Counted from the stretch's first letter, positions 8,718-18,436 are shown. The stretch is 64,000 nt of DNA from Azospirillum sp. TSH58 (GCF_003119115.1 NZ_CP022367.1:447001-511000), one strand, 5' to 3'. Notes: generated from the letters alone by a model not told the origin. Made by a program: numbers and translations.

Positions 8718-10412
8718 TCAGATAGGGCGCCGGGCGAGTTGTGCGGCCATCCGGTTCAGCACGCCATGGAGGTCCTCCCCGCCCCGTGGCTGGAACAGGC
8801 GCTGCGCCGGAAACCAGGGGCGCACCGCGCTGCCGAGCTGGGTCCAGTCGCGCCCGCCGAAGCGCCAGACCGGCACGCCGAGCGCCGCCGCCAGCTCTCC
8901 CACCGCCGTGGCGGGCGAAATCACCAGATCCAGGTTCGTCATCAACGCCGCCGTCCCGTCGAAATCGTCGGTCAGGTCGAGATCGTCCCAGCGGTGGATG
9001 GCGATCCCGAACCGTTCCTCCGCCGCGACCCGCTCGGCCTCGCACGCGCCGTACTGGAGCGTGACGAAGACCACGCCCGGCACGGCGAACAGCGCCTCCC
9101 ACTGGTCGAGCCGGCTGTAGGCGGCACGGCGCGATTCGGTCATCAGCGCGCTGCGCCAGCCGATCCCCACGCGAAGGCCGGGGCCGAGCGCCGCCACACG
9201 CTCCCGCCAGAGCGCCACACGAACCGGGTCGGGCACCAGCCAGCCGTCGGCGGCACCGCTGAACGCGGACAGTTCGCGGCGAAGGACCCGTGCCAGGGAA
9301 CCGATGGGCGTGTGCAGATCGCAATCGGGCACGGCGCCCGCGTCGCTCCGCTGGGCGCGCACCAGCGCGGCGGGGAAGGAGCGGGCGAACAGGGGCACCA
9401 GCCGCCGGTCGGTTTCGATCACCACGGAGCGGGCGCGGGCGATGGCCTCCGCGCAGAGGGAGGAGAACAGGATGGTGTCGCCCACCCCCTGCTCCCCCCA
9501 GATCAGCAGGCGCTTGCCCGCCAGATCCTCGCCGCGCCACGCGGGCAGCCGCGGCTGACGCGCCCCGCCCGCCTGACCGGACGCGAAGCGCCAGCCATAG
9601 CCGGCCCAGCCCTCCGCCAGTTCGCCGCGCTCCAGCCGCAGCAGACCGCGGTTGAAATGGGCCAGCGGCAGGTCGGGCGCCACGCGCAACGCCCGCCCGT
9701 ACAGACGCTCCGCCAGCACCCCGTCGCCCAGACGCTGCACCGCCAGACCGAGATTGCACAGCGCCGCCGCATAGGAAGGATCGAGCGCCAGGGCGCGGCG
9801 GAACCAGCGGGCCGCCTCGGCGTGGCGGAGCCGGCCTTGCAGCGCGTGGCCGAAATTGTTGTTGGCCTGCGGTTCGTCCGGCATCAGCCGCAGGGCGCGG
9901 CGGTGCGCCCGCTCGGCCTCGTCCAGCCGCTCCGCGTCGCGCAGCCCGCCGCCGAGGTTGGACAGCCCCTCCGGCAAGGCCGGGTCGAGCAGGACGGCGC
10001 GTTGCCACGCCGCCAGGGCCGCCGCCGCGCGGCCTTGCCGGCTCAGCGCGTTGGCCAGATTGTTCCAAAAGGTCGCCCGGTTGGCGCTGCGGACCAGGGC
10101 GGCGCGGTGGCAGGCTTCGGCTTCCGCGAAACGGCCCTGCCCGGCGCGGAGCGAGCCCAGGCTGTCGGCCGCGTCCACGCAGTCGGGATCAAGGGCGAAG
10201 GCCGCCTCGAAGCATTGGGCCGCCCCCTCCACCTGCCCGAGATCGCGCAGCACCAGCCCGAAGCCGCAGAGCAGCGCCGGGTTGCGGCGGTCCAGCCGCA
10301 GGGCGTCGGTGTAAGCGGTCACCGCTTCGGCCAGCCGCCCTTCGGCGTGGCGGCGGGCGGCCAGCGCCACCAGGGTGGTCAGGTCATCGCGGAAAACGTC
10401 GTCGGGACTCAT
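8718..10412 (-). CDS. TPR-repeat protein with GT9-like glycosyltransferase C-terminal domain
   Basis: Residues 1-300 form an array of about eight tetratricopeptide repeats, with the A-x-F/Y-x-A-L-x-L-x-P rhythm (for example WFRRALALDPSYAAALCNLGLA). The C-terminal 260 residues have the layout of family-9 (ADP-heptose-type) glycosyltransferases: LLIWGEQGVGDTILFSSL at its start, VGIGWRS in the middle and the acceptor/nucleotide region LVISPATAVGELAAALGVPVW. The start MSPDDVF at 10412 fits the first TPR helix better than 10448. Such TPR-GT proteins are common in Azospirillum and often modify surface polysaccharide or flagellin; the substrate here is unknown. Confidence 0.75.
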   Translation of the reverse strand: MSPDDVFRDDLTTLVALAARRHAEGRLAEAVTAYTDALRLDRRNPALLCGFGLVLRDLGQVEGAAQCFEAAFALDPDCVDAADSLGSLRAGQGRFAEAEACHRAALVRSANRATFWNNLANALSRQGRAAAALAAWQRAVLLDPALPEGLSNLGGGLRDAERLDEAERAHRRALRLMPDEPQANNNFGHALQGRLRHAEAARWFRRALALDPSYAAALCNLGLAVQRLGDGVLAERLYGRALRVAPDLPLAHFNRGLLRLERGELAEGWAGYGWRFASGQAGGARQPRLPAWRGEDLAGKRLLIWGEQGVGDTILFSSLCAEAIARARSVVIETDRRLVPLFARSFPAALVRAQRSDAGAVPDCDLHTPIGSLARVLRRELSAFSGAADGWLVPDPVRVALWRERVAALGPGLRVGIGWRSALMTESRRAAYSRLDQWEALFAVPGVVFVTLQYGACEAERVAAEERFGIAIHRWDDLDLTDDFDGTAALMTNLDLVISPATAVGELAAALGVPVWRFGGRDWTQLGSAVRPWFPAQRLFQPRGGEDLHGVLNRMAAQLARRPI

Positions 10413-10477
10413 CCCGGCAGAGTGGCCCGCGGGACCGGAGCGGCGCAAGCACCGTCCGGCCCCGCGGTTGCGGTTGC

Positions 10478-12796
10478 TCAGTCCTCGCCGTCCTGCAGCG
10501 CCGGGGGACGCGGGGCGGCGTTGACCGGGGCGGCGAGCTGGGCGTCGACCACCGCCACCGCCGTCATGTTGACCAGACCGCGCGTGGTCACCGACGGGGT
10601 GACGATGTGCACGGGGCGCGCGGCGCCCAGCAGCATCGGCCCGACATTCTGCGCGTCGGCCATGATCTTCAGCATGTTGAAGGCGATGTTGGCGGCGTCC
10701 AGGGTCGGCATGACCAGCAGGTTCGCCTCGCCCTTCAGGCGGCTGTCGGGCAGCACGCCCTTGCGCAGAACCTCCGACAGGGCGGCGTCGGCGTGCATCT
10801 CACCGTCCACCTCCAGGTCGGGATTCTCCTCGGCGATGAGCTGGTAGGCCAGCCGCATCTTGCGGGCCGACGGGGTGTCCGCACTGCCGAAGTTGGAGTG
10901 GGAGAGCAGCGCCACCTTCGGCTCGATGCCGAAGCGCTTCACCTCCTCCGCCGCCAGCCGGGCGATCTCGGCCACCTGCTCGGCGGTCGGGTCGGGGTTG
11001 ACGTAGGTGTCGCAGATGAAGTGCGTGCCCTTCTGCGAGATCAGCCCGTTCATCGCGCCGGCCACCTTCACGCCCTTGCGCAGGCCGATCACGTCCATGA
11101 CGTGGTTGAAGTGGTCGCCGTAGCGGCCCGAGGTGCCGCAGACCATGCCGTCGGCCTCGCCCCGGCGGACCATCAGCGCGCCGAAGACGCTCGGCTGGGT
11201 GCGCACGACGTTCAGCGCGTTGGCCGGCGACACGCCGCGGCGGCCCATCAGCTGACGGTAGACCTCGGCGTAGTTGTGGCAGCGCAGGTCACGGGCGGCC
11301 TCGATCACCTCCACATCCTTGCCGATGCGGATGCGCAGGCCCATGTCGGTGATCGTCCGCTCGATCACGTCGGCGCGGCCGAGCAGGACCGGATGGGCGA
11401 TGCCGTCGTCCACCACCACCTGGGCGCAGCGCAGGACGCGCGGCTCCTCGCCTTCGGCGTAGACGATGCGCTTGGGCGCCGCCTTCGCCTTGGTGATGAC
11501 CGGCTTCATGACGAGGCCGGAGCGGAAGACATACTGGCCGAGGCTGTCGCGGTAGGCGCGGAAATCGGCGATCGGCCGCGTCGCCACGCCCGACTCCATG
11601 GCGGCCTTGGCGACCGCCGAGGACACCTCGATCACCAGACGCGGGTCGAAGGGCTTGGGCAGGATGTAGTCCGGACCGAAGCGCAGGTTCTCGCCGACAT
11701 AGGCGGCGGCCACCACGTCCGACGGCTCGGCCTGGGCGAGGCTGGCCATGGCGTGGGTGGCGGCGATCTTCATCTCCTCGTTCACCGTCGTGGCACCGAC
11801 GTCCAGCGCGCCGCGGAAGATGAAGGGGAAGCAGAGGACGTTGTTGACCTGGTTCGGGAAGTCCGAGCGGCCGGTGGCGATGATGGCGTCGGGGCGGGCC
11901 TGCCGGGCGAGGTCCGGCATGATCTCCGGCTCCGGGTTGGCCAGCGCCAGCACCAGCGGCTTGTCGGCCATGCGGACCAGCATCTCCGGCTTCAGCACCT
12001 TGGCGCCGGACAGGCCGAGGAAGATGTCCGCCCCGTCGATGACGTCGTTCAGCACGCGGGCGTCCGTCTCCTGCGCGTAGGCGTCCTTGTAGGGGTTCAT
12101 CTCCTCGTTGCGGCCCTTGTGGACCACGCCGATGCGGTCGACCAGCCAGACGTTCTCGCGCTTCACGCCCAGGCTGAGCATCAGGTCCAGGCAGGCGATG
12201 CCCGCGGCCCCGCCGCCGGTGGAGACGACCTTGACGGTGGAGATGTCCTTGCCGACCAGCTTCAGCCCGTTCAGGACGGCCGCGCCCACCACGATGGCGG
12301 TGCCGTGCTGGTCGTCGTGGAAGACCGGGATCTTCATCCGCTCACGGCAGCGGCGCTCGACCTCGAAGCAGGCGGGGGCGGCGATGTCCTCAAGGTTGAT
12401 GGCGCCGAAGGTCGGCTCCAGGCGGACGATGGTGTCGACCAGACCGTCGACGTCCTTCTCGTTCAGCTCCAGGTCGAAGCAGTCGATGCCGGCGAACTTC
12501 TTGAAGAGGACGGCCTTGCCCTCCATGACCGGCTTGGCGGCCATCGGACCGATGTCGCCCAGCCCCAGCACCGCCGTGCCGTTGGTGATGACCGCCACGA
12601 GGTTGGCGCGGGCCGTCAGCTCCGCGGCCTGGGCCGGGTCGGCGGCGATGGCGCTGGACGCCGCGGCCACGCCCGGCGAGTAGGCCAGCGCGAGGTCGCG
12701 CTGGTTCGCCATGGGCTTGGTGGCGACGATCGCCAACTTACCGGGCTTCGGATTCCGGTGGTACTCAAGCGCCATCGCGTCGAAGTCGCCGGACAT
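10478..12796 (-). CDS. maeB: NADP-dependent malic enzyme with phosphotransacetylase-like domain
   Basis: This enzyme oxidatively decarboxylates malate to pyruvate with NADP+. At 772 residues it is the long hybrid form. The malic-enzyme domain occupies residues 1-430 (YSPGVAAASSAIAADP, FHDDQHGTAIVVGAAVLNGL, TGRSDFPNQVNNVLCFPFIFRG). A C-terminal phosphate-acetyltransferase-like domain occupies 440-770 (AEGEEPRVLRCAQVV, SNFGSADTPSARKM). In rhizobial MaeB the PTA-like domain is not catalytic but helps oligomerisation and acetyl-CoA response. A good Shine-Dalgarno (GGGGAGAGGA) precedes the ATG. Its location beside dctA suits growth on C4-dicarboxylates, where pyruvate must be made from malate. Confidence 0.93.
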   Translation of the reverse strand: MSGDFDAMALEYHRNPKPGKLAIVATKPMANQRDLALAYSPGVAAASSAIAADPAQAAELTARANLVAVITNGTAVLGLGDIGPMAAKPVMEGKAVLFKKFAGIDCFDLELNEKDVDGLVDTIVRLEPTFGAINLEDIAAPACFEVERRCRERMKIPVFHDDQHGTAIVVGAAVLNGLKLVGKDISTVKVVSTGGGAAGIACLDLMLSLGVKRENVWLVDRIGVVHKGRNEEMNPYKDAYAQETDARVLNDVIDGADIFLGLSGAKVLKPEMLVRMADKPLVLALANPEPEIMPDLARQARPDAIIATGRSDFPNQVNNVLCFPFIFRGALDVGATTVNEEMKIAATHAMASLAQAEPSDVVAAAYVGENLRFGPDYILPKPFDPRLVIEVSSAVAKAAMESGVATRPIADFRAYRDSLGQYVFRSGLVMKPVITKAKAAPKRIVYAEGEEPRVLRCAQVVVDDGIAHPVLLGRADVIERTITDMGLRIRIGKDVEVIEAARDLRCHNYAEVYRQLMGRRGVSPANALNVVRTQPSVFGALMVRRGEADGMVCGTSGRYGDHFNHVMDVIGLRKGVKVAGAMNGLISQKGTHFICDTYVNPDPTAEQVAEIARLAAEEVKRFGIEPKVALLSHSNFGSADTPSARKMRLAYQLIAEENPDLEVDGEMHADAALSEVLRKGVLPDSRLKGEANLLVMPTLDAANIAFNMLKIMADAQNVGPMLLGAARPVHIVTPSVTTRGLVNMTAVAVVDAQLAAPVNAAPRPPALQDGED

Positions 12797-12960
12797 ACGT
12801 CCTCTCCCCTTTTAACTTGATTTCAGTTAATTTGCCGAACGACGAACTGTTTCCCCTCCGGCTTATACCCGAATTGCCCGGGCACCGGAATGGGAAAGGG
12901 GCAGCCCGCGGCGGACCGCCCCCTCCTTTTCACCCCCTGGAACGGGAGGCTGGACCCGCG

Positions 12961-14262
12961 TCAGATGCGGGCCAGGGCCGGCTCCTTGAAGTGCTCCTGG
13001 TATTCGGCGACCGCCTTGCTCTCGTCGAACTCGCCTTCCATCTTGGCAACCACGATGGTGGCGACGCCGTTGCCGATCAGGTTGGTAATGGCGCGGGCTT
13101 CCGACATGAAGCGGTCCACACCCAGCAGCAGCGCCAGACCTTCGATCGGCAGGTGGCCGGTGGCCGACAGGGTGGCCGCCAGCGTCACGAAGCCGCCGCC
13201 GGTGACCGCCGCAGCACCCTTGGAGGTGAGCATCAGCAGGCCGAGGATGGTGAGCTGCTGCCAGATCGTCAGGTCGATGTTGAAGGCCTGGGCGATGAAG
13301 ATCGCGGCCATCGACAGGTAGATCGAGGTGCCGTCCAGGTTGAACGAGTAGCCGGTGGGGATGACGAGGCCGACGACGTGCTTGGAGCAGCCGAACTTCT
13401 GCATCTTCTCCATCATGCGCGGCAGCACGGACTCCGACGAGGAGGTGCCGAGCACGATCAGCAGTTCGTCCTTGATGTAGCGCAGGAAGGTCAGGAGGCT
13501 GAAGTTGTACAGGCGGGCGATGCTGCCCAGCACGACGAAGACGAACAGCGCCATCGTGATGTAGACCGCCGCCATGAGCTGGCCGAGCGAGGTCAGCGAC
13601 GACACGCCGTACTTGCCGATGGTGAAGGACATCGCGCCGAAGGCACCCAGCGGGGCGACGCGCATCAGGATGCCGATCACGCCGAACAGGGCGTGCGACA
13701 CCTTCTCGAACATGTCCTCGACCACCTTGCCCTTCTGGCCCATGGCGGACAGCGCGACGCCGAAGATCACCGCGAAGAACAGGATCTGCAGCATGTCGCC
13801 CTTGACGAAGGCGCCAAGCACGTTGTCCGGGACGATGTTGACCAGGAAGTCGATGGTGGTGTGGTTCTGCGCCTCGGTCGCGTACTTGGCGACGGCGTCG
13901 GCCTTCAGCGAGCCGGCCTGGATGTTCATCCCCGCGCCCGGCTTCACCAGATTGACGACCAGCAGGCCGAGACCCAGGGCGAAGGTGGTGACGATCTCGA
14001 AATACAGGATCGCCTTGCCGCCGACCTTGCCGACCTTCTTCATGTCGCCGATCGAGGAGATGCCGGTGACCACGGTCAGGAAGACGATCGGGCCGATGAC
14101 CATCTTGATCATCTTGATGAAGACGTCGCCCAGGGGCTTCATCTGCACCGCAAGAGCCGGATAGAAATGGCCGAGCAGAATGCCGATGGTGATCGCGGTC
14201 AGAACCTGGACGGTCAGGTTCGTGTAGAATGGCTTTTTCTGGGGCTGCCCTTGGGCGTGCAT
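12961..14262 (-). CDS. dctA: C4-dicarboxylate:cation symporter DctA
   Basis: This inner-membrane transporter imports succinate, fumarate and malate. It has 433 residues and belongs to the DAACS family. About eight helices and two re-entrant loops are visible. The serine-rich motif LGTSSSESVLPRMM and the NLDGTSIYLSMAAIFIAQ helix carry the substrate-binding residues. GAGGAG lies before the ATG at 14262. It is divergent from dctB, and a -24/-12 promoter lies 82 bp upstream, so sigma54 and DctD should control it. Confidence 0.95.
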   Translation of the reverse strand: MHAQGQPQKKPFYTNLTVQVLTAITIGILLGHFYPALAVQMKPLGDVFIKMIKMVIGPIVFLTVVTGISSIGDMKKVGKVGGKAILYFEIVTTFALGLGLLVVNLVKPGAGMNIQAGSLKADAVAKYATEAQNHTTIDFLVNIVPDNVLGAFVKGDMLQILFFAVIFGVALSAMGQKGKVVEDMFEKVSHALFGVIGILMRVAPLGAFGAMSFTIGKYGVSSLTSLGQLMAAVYITMALFVFVVLGSIARLYNFSLLTFLRYIKDELLIVLGTSSSESVLPRMMEKMQKFGCSKHVVGLVIPTGYSFNLDGTSIYLSMAAIFIAQAFNIDLTIWQQLTILGLLMLTSKGAAAVTGGGFVTLAATLSATGHLPIEGLALLLGVDRFMSEARAITNLIGNGVATIVVAKMEGEFDESKAVAEYQEHFKEPALARI

Positions 14263-14343
14263 GATCGTCTCCTCGTGGCGTTCCTGAAAAGGGCTGCCGC
14301 TCTTGTCTCGCGGTCGGCGGCCGGCCCGTCATGGCCTCCTCAA

Positions 14344-14359
14344 AGCAAGCGGCGTGCCA
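14344..14359 (-). promoter_or_regulatory. Sigma54 (-24/-12) promoter of dctA
   Basis: On the minus strand the sequence is TGGCAC-GCCGC-TTGCT, an exact match to the sigma54 consensus TGGCAC-N5-TTGCW. It lies 82-97 bp upstream of the dctA start. The neighbouring dctD encodes an AAA+ activator with the intact GAFTGA loop needed to fire such a promoter. Confidence 0.92.
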
Positions 14360-14407
14360 AAAACAAAAGTGAGGAATCGCAGCGCTCTGACGGAACGCGT
14401 GGGTCAG

Positions 14408-14451
14408 AATCCGCACGACAGGGGCGGAATCCATGTGCGAAAATCCGCACA
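14408..14451. promoter_or_regulatory. Tandem upstream activator sites, likely DctD-binding
   Basis: TGTGCG-AAAATC-CGCACA (14434-14451) is a perfect inverted repeat. Its right half AATCCGCAC (14442-14450) is repeated exactly at 14408-14416, 34 bp away on the promoter side. The pair lies about 50-105 bp upstream of the dctA -24/-12 promoter, the normal place for sigma54 enhancers. Rhizobial dctA also has tandem DctD sites. Binding by DctD is inferred. Confidence 0.7.
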
Positions 14452-14502
14452 TCGCCCCCTCCGCGCGATCTCTTGTTGCGGCGCAGCATGAATTGAGGAC
14501 CG

Positions 14503-16320
14503 TTGGTTAGGATCGCCCCCACCCGCTGGACATTTTCGCAAAGCCGCGACTGGGTCGCCCGGCGGCTGCCCGTCCTGTTCGCCCGTCCGCGGCGGGTGAT
14601 GCTGGCCGTCCTGGTGGTCGGCATGCCGCTGGCCGCGGCGGTGGCGGCGGGTCTGGCGGCCGACAACGCCGGGGAATCCCTGCGCGAGCAGGGATCGGCG
14701 CAGCTGTCCCTGTATGAATCCAACCTGCGGACGGAGTTGGAGCGGCACGCCGCCGTGCCGATGGTGCTCGCCCGCGACCGCGAGGTCGCCGACCTGCTGC
14801 GCGACCCCAGCCCGGAGCGGGTGGACCGTCTGAACCGCAAGCTGGAGGCCATCGCCGCGACTCTGAAGGCGTCTGCCCTCTATGTGATGAACGCGGCGGG
14901 AACCACCGTCGCGGCCAGCAACTGGAACGCCTCGCCCAGCTTCGTCGGGCAGAATTTCAGCTACCGCCCCTATTTCCAGTCGGCCATGGAGCAGGGGGAA
15001 GGGCATCATTTCGCGCTCGGCACCACCTCGCTCGTCCCCGGCTACTACACCGCCCAGCGGGTGGTGGCGGAAAACCGCACAGACGGCCGGCCGGCCGGCG
15101 TCGTGGTCCTGAAGGTCGGCTTCCAGGAGCTGGAGCGGGCCTGGTCGCACGGCCAGGAGAAGGTTCTGGTTTCCGACCGCGACGGCATCGTCTTCATCAC
15201 CAACGTGGAGGGCTGGCGCTACAACGCCCTGCCCCGCCGCCTGCCGGTCACGCTGCCCGCGGCGGCGGCCCCCCCGACCGAGGAGATCCCCACCCTGCCC
15301 TGGGCCTTCGGCGGGGCGTCCGACCGCATCACCCTGCGGGAAGGGAACGGTGAGCGGCGCTACCTCCTGCAATCCGCCGCGGTGCCCGGCGGCGACTGGA
15401 CCATCCACGCCCTGACCAGCCTCGCCCCGGTCGCCACCCGCGCCCAGCAGGCCGGGCTGCTCGCCGCCGCGGTGGTGGCCCTTGCCGCCCTGACCGGCCA
15501 CGCGCTGGCCCAGCGCCGCCTGAACCTCGTGGAGCGGCTGGCTCTGCAGGAGGAGGCGCGGGCCGAGCTGGAGCGCCGCGTCGCCGCCGCCACGGCGGAG
15601 CTGCGCGCCACCGAGAACGAGCTGACCCAGGCGGCCAAGCTGGCGGCGCTCGGCCAGATGTCGGCGGCCATGGCGCACGAGATCAACCAGCCGCTCGCCG
15701 CCATCCGCAGCTTCGCCGACAACGCGGTGGTGCTGCTGGAGCGCGGACGGCCGGACGCGGTGCGCGACAATCTGGCGGAGATCGCCGACCTGACCGACCG
15801 CATGGCCGCCATCACCCGCAGCCTGAAGGGCTTCGCCCGGCGCGCCTCGGGCACGCTGGGCGCGGTGTCCGCCGCCGCCGCCGTCGGGCAGGCGCTGGCC
15901 CTGCTGGAGGCCCGGCTGCGCCGCGATTCCGTGACGGTGGACACCGACCTGCCGCCCGGCCCTCTGCTGGTCACCGGCGAGGACGTGCGGTTGCAGCAGG
16001 TGCTGGTCAACCTGATCGGCAACGCCGCCGACGCCATGCGCGCCTCGCCCCGCCGCCATGTCCGGATCGCCCTGGCCGAGGAGGGGGAGGAGGCGGTGCT
16101 GACCGTCCGCGACAGCGGCCCCGGCATCGCCGAGGCCGACCTGCCGCGCATCTTCGTGCCCTTCTTCACGACCAAGGAGGCGGGCGACGGGCTCGGGCTC
16201 GGCCTGTCGATCAGCCACGGCATCGTCGAGGATTTCGGCGGCAGCCTGACCGCCGCCAACCACCCGGAGGGCGGCGCCCTCTTCACCATCCGCCTCAAGC
16301 GCAGGGATATCCAGACATGA
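14503..16320 (+). CDS. dctB: C4-dicarboxylate sensor histidine kinase DctB
   Basis: This membrane histidine kinase senses external C4-dicarboxylates. It has about 605 residues. A first helix lies near 29-49, and a periplasmic PDC/Cache sensor follows to about 310 (NFSYRPYFQSAMEQGEGHHFALGTTSLVPGYY is the typical ligand-loop region). A second helix is near 315-335. The HisKA box is MAHEINQPLAAIRSFADNA, and the HATPase shows NLIGNAADAM and GLGLGLSISHGIV. No ATG is suitable; TTG at 14503 with GAGGA upstream is the best start. The stop overlaps the dctD start by 4 bp. Confidence 0.9.
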   Translation: MVRIAPTRWTFSQSRDWVARRLPVLFARPRRVMLAVLVVGMPLAAAVAAGLAADNAGESLREQGSAQLSLYESNLRTELERHAAVPMVLARDREVADLLRDPSPERVDRLNRKLEAIAATLKASALYVMNAAGTTVAASNWNASPSFVGQNFSYRPYFQSAMEQGEGHHFALGTTSLVPGYYTAQRVVAENRTDGRPAGVVVLKVGFQELERAWSHGQEKVLVSDRDGIVFITNVEGWRYNALPRRLPVTLPAAAAPPTEEIPTLPWAFGGASDRITLREGNGERRYLLQSAAVPGGDWTIHALTSLAPVATRAQQAGLLAAAVVALAALTGHALAQRRLNLVERLALQEEARAELERRVAAATAELRATENELTQAAKLAALGQMSAAMAHEINQPLAAIRSFADNAVVLLERGRPDAVRDNLAEIADLTDRMAAITRSLKGFARRASGTLGAVSAAAAVGQALALLEARLRRDSVTVDTDLPPGPLLVTGEDVRLQQVLVNLIGNAADAMRASPRRHVRIALAEEGEEAVLTVRDSGPGIAEADLPRIFVPFFTTKEAGDGLGLGLSISHGIVEDFGGSLTAANHPEGGALFTIRLKRRDIQT

Positions 16321-17696
16321 CGACCGGCAGCATCGCCCCGGGCGGCCCCGTCCTCTTCGTGGACGACGAGCGGTCCGTCCGCCTCGCCGGGCAGCAGGCG
16401 CTGGAGCTGGCGGGCTTCGACGTCACCGCCTGCGACGGGGCGGAGCGCGCGCTGCGCCATCTCGGCCGCGACTGGCCGGGCGCCCTGGTCACCGACGTGC
16501 GCATGCCGCAGATCGACGGGCTGGAGCTGATGGAGCGCGCCCTGGCGCTCGACCCCGAACTTCCGGTCATCCTGATCACCGGCCACGGCGACGTGCCGAT
16601 GGCGGTGGAGGCGATGCGGCGCGGCGCCTACGATTTCCTGGAAAAGCCCTTCCCCTCCGACCGGCTGGTCGAGGTGACGCGGCGCGCGGTGGAGAAGCGC
16701 CGGCTGGTGCTGGAGAACCGGCGCCTGCGCGACCGGCTGGCCGGGCTGCCCGCCGGGGAGGCCTCGCCCATCGTCGGGCGGACGCCGGGGATCGAGCGGC
16801 TGCGCACCGCCATCGCCGCGGTGGCCGACACCGACGCCGACGTTCTGGTGCTGGGCGAGACCGGCACCGGCAAGGAGATGGTCGCCCGCGCGCTCCACGC
16901 TGGCAGCGGCCGGCGCAAGCACCCGTTCGTCGCCCTGAACTGCGGCGCCATGCCCGAGGCGATCTTCGAGAGCGAGCTGTTCGGGCACGAGGCCGGGGCC
17001 TTCACCGGGGCCGGCAAGCGCCGCGTCGGACGCATCGAGCACGCCAGCGGCGGCACCCTCTTCCTCGACGAGATCGAGAGCATGCCGCTCTCGCTCCAGG
17101 TCAAGCTGCTGCGCGTCATCCAGGAGCGGGTGGTGGAGCCGCTGGGCTCGAACGAGCTGATCCCCGTGGACCTGCGCGTCGTCGCCGCGACCAAGGTGGA
17201 CCTGCGCAAGGCCGCCAGCGAGGGCAAGTTCCGCGAGGATCTCTATTACCGGCTCAACGTCGTCGTGGTGACCATCCCGCCGCTGCGCGACCGCCGCGAC
17301 GACATCCCCCTGCTGTTCCAGCATTTCGTCGTGCAGGCCGCCGCCCGCTACAACCGCGAGCCCCGCGCGCCCAGCCCGGCGCAGGTGCAGCGGCTGGTGG
17401 CCCACGACTGGCCCGGCAACGTCCGCGAGCTGCGCAACGCCGCCGACCGCTTCGTGCTGGGGCTGGACGACACGCTGTCGGCGGTGGGCGGCACCGCTCC
17501 GGCGATGGCGGCGGGACGCAGCGGCCTGTCGCTGGCGGAGCAGGTGGACCTGTTCGAGAAGAGCCTGATCGAAAGCGAGCTGGCCCGCTGCAAAGGCAGC
17601 GTGAAGGCGGCCATCGAGGCGTTGAACATCCCCCGCAAGACCTTCTACGACAAGCTGAAGCGCTACGGCCTCAGCCGCGAGGATTTCGTGGAGTGA
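16317..17696 (+). CDS. dctD: C4-dicarboxylate response regulator DctD (sigma54 activator)
   Basis: DctD activates dctA from a -24/-12 promoter when phosphorylated by DctB. The receiver domain (residues 10-125) has DDE near the start and the phospho-accepting Asp in LVTDVRMPQIDG. The AAA+ domain (about 150-385) has Walker A GETGTGKE, an intact GAFTGA loop and Walker B LFLDEIESM. A Fis helix-turn-helix lies at the C-terminus (VKAAIEALNIPRKTFYDKLKRYG). The start overlaps the dctB stop (ATGA), so the two are translationally coupled. Confidence 0.93.
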   Translation: MTTGSIAPGGPVLFVDDERSVRLAGQQALELAGFDVTACDGAERALRHLGRDWPGALVTDVRMPQIDGLELMERALALDPELPVILITGHGDVPMAVEAMRRGAYDFLEKPFPSDRLVEVTRRAVEKRRLVLENRRLRDRLAGLPAGEASPIVGRTPGIERLRTAIAAVADTDADVLVLGETGTGKEMVARALHAGSGRRKHPFVALNCGAMPEAIFESELFGHEAGAFTGAGKRRVGRIEHASGGTLFLDEIESMPLSLQVKLLRVIQERVVEPLGSNELIPVDLRVVAATKVDLRKAASEGKFREDLYYRLNVVVVTIPPLRDRRDDIPLLFQHFVVQAAARYNREPRAPSPAQVQRLVAHDWPGNVRELRNAADRFVLGLDDTLSAVGGTAPAMAAGRSGLSLAEQVDLFEKSLIESELARCKGSVKAAIEALNIPRKTFYDKLKRYGLSREDFVE

Positions 17697-17703
17697 CGAG
17701 CCG

Positions 17704-18396
17704 TCATTCCGCGGCCAGCGCGTGGGCGAAGGTCTCCACCCCCTGCACGCCGGCCTCGCTCAGCCCGTAGGTGCCCTTGGCGATGCGCTCGAACCAGCCG
17801 TAGACGTTGCGCTGGAGGATGGCCGCGGCGTCCTTCGGCGCCCCGGCGGCGCGCAGCGCCTTCAGGGACAGCGGTCCGGCGGCCAGCAGCCGGGCGCAGC
17901 GCAGCGCGTCCTGGCGGTAGGCGGTGACGATGGGCACGCGGGTGGAGCCGCCGCGGTTGGGATCGCCGCGGCGCCGCGCGTGCTCCCCCAGCAGGCGGGC
18001 GGTGCGCACCCTGTCCTTGCGCGGGCTGTAGGGAACGGGGTCGAGCAGAACCTCCACCTCATGCCCCGCCGCCCGGCCGGTGTCGACGATCAGCAAGCCG
18101 ACGCCCAGCCGCCGGCACAGCTTGCGCACCCCGCTGTCGTGGGGCGACGGGCCGCTGGCCTTGCGCCCCGGCTGCGGCACGGCGAGATAGACGGTGTCGG
18201 TGAGGGCGAGCCGGTCCACACCCTGGAGCAGCAGGTCCAGGGTGAAGCGCTTCTTCAGCTCGACGATCAGCGGCGGCTCGGCCCCACGCACCGCGACGAG
18301 GTCGCAGCCGTGGATTTCGGCCTTCACCTCGTAGCCCTGGGCTTCGAGGAAAGCTTTGACGGGGGCGTAGAGGTCGGTTTCGGCGGTGATGGGCAA
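17704..18396 (-). CDS. DUF2161-family putative PD-(D/E)XK phosphodiesterase
   Basis: This protein of 230 residues belongs to the alphaproteobacterial DUF2161 family. The N-terminus carries a restriction-endonuclease-like core: E6 in TETDLYAPVKAFLEAQGYEVKAEI, then GCDLVAVRG and the LIVELKKRF strand. Together these form the D-x(n)-ExK pattern of PD-(D/E)XK nucleases. The C-terminal half (AYRQDALRCARLLAAGPLSLKALRAAGAPKDAAAILQRNVYGWFERI) looks like a winged helix and may bind DNA. It converges with dctD, and the genes are 7 bp apart. Biological role unknown. Confidence 0.8.
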   Translation of the reverse strand: MPITAETDLYAPVKAFLEAQGYEVKAEIHGCDLVAVRGAEPPLIVELKKRFTLDLLLQGVDRLALTDTVYLAVPQPGRKASGPSPHDSGVRKLCRRLGVGLLIVDTGRAAGHEVEVLLDPVPYSPRKDRVRTARLLGEHARRRGDPNRGGSTRVPIVTAYRQDALRCARLLAAGPLSLKALRAAGAPKDAAAILQRNVYGWFERIAKGTYGLSEAGVQGVETFAHALAAE

Positions 18397-18436
18397 GGGA
18401 GATGGGGGGCGTTCTGGACGGAACCCCCACCCTAAA

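Noticed and set aside
10607..12820. Long plus-strand frame opposite maeB
   Set aside because: Low-complexity HDVVDL-type translation is an antisense shadow; maeB is clear on the minus strand.
15360..17405. Long minus-strand frame across dctB and dctD
   Set aside because: No recognisable domain; both sense genes are complete with kinase and AAA+ motifs.
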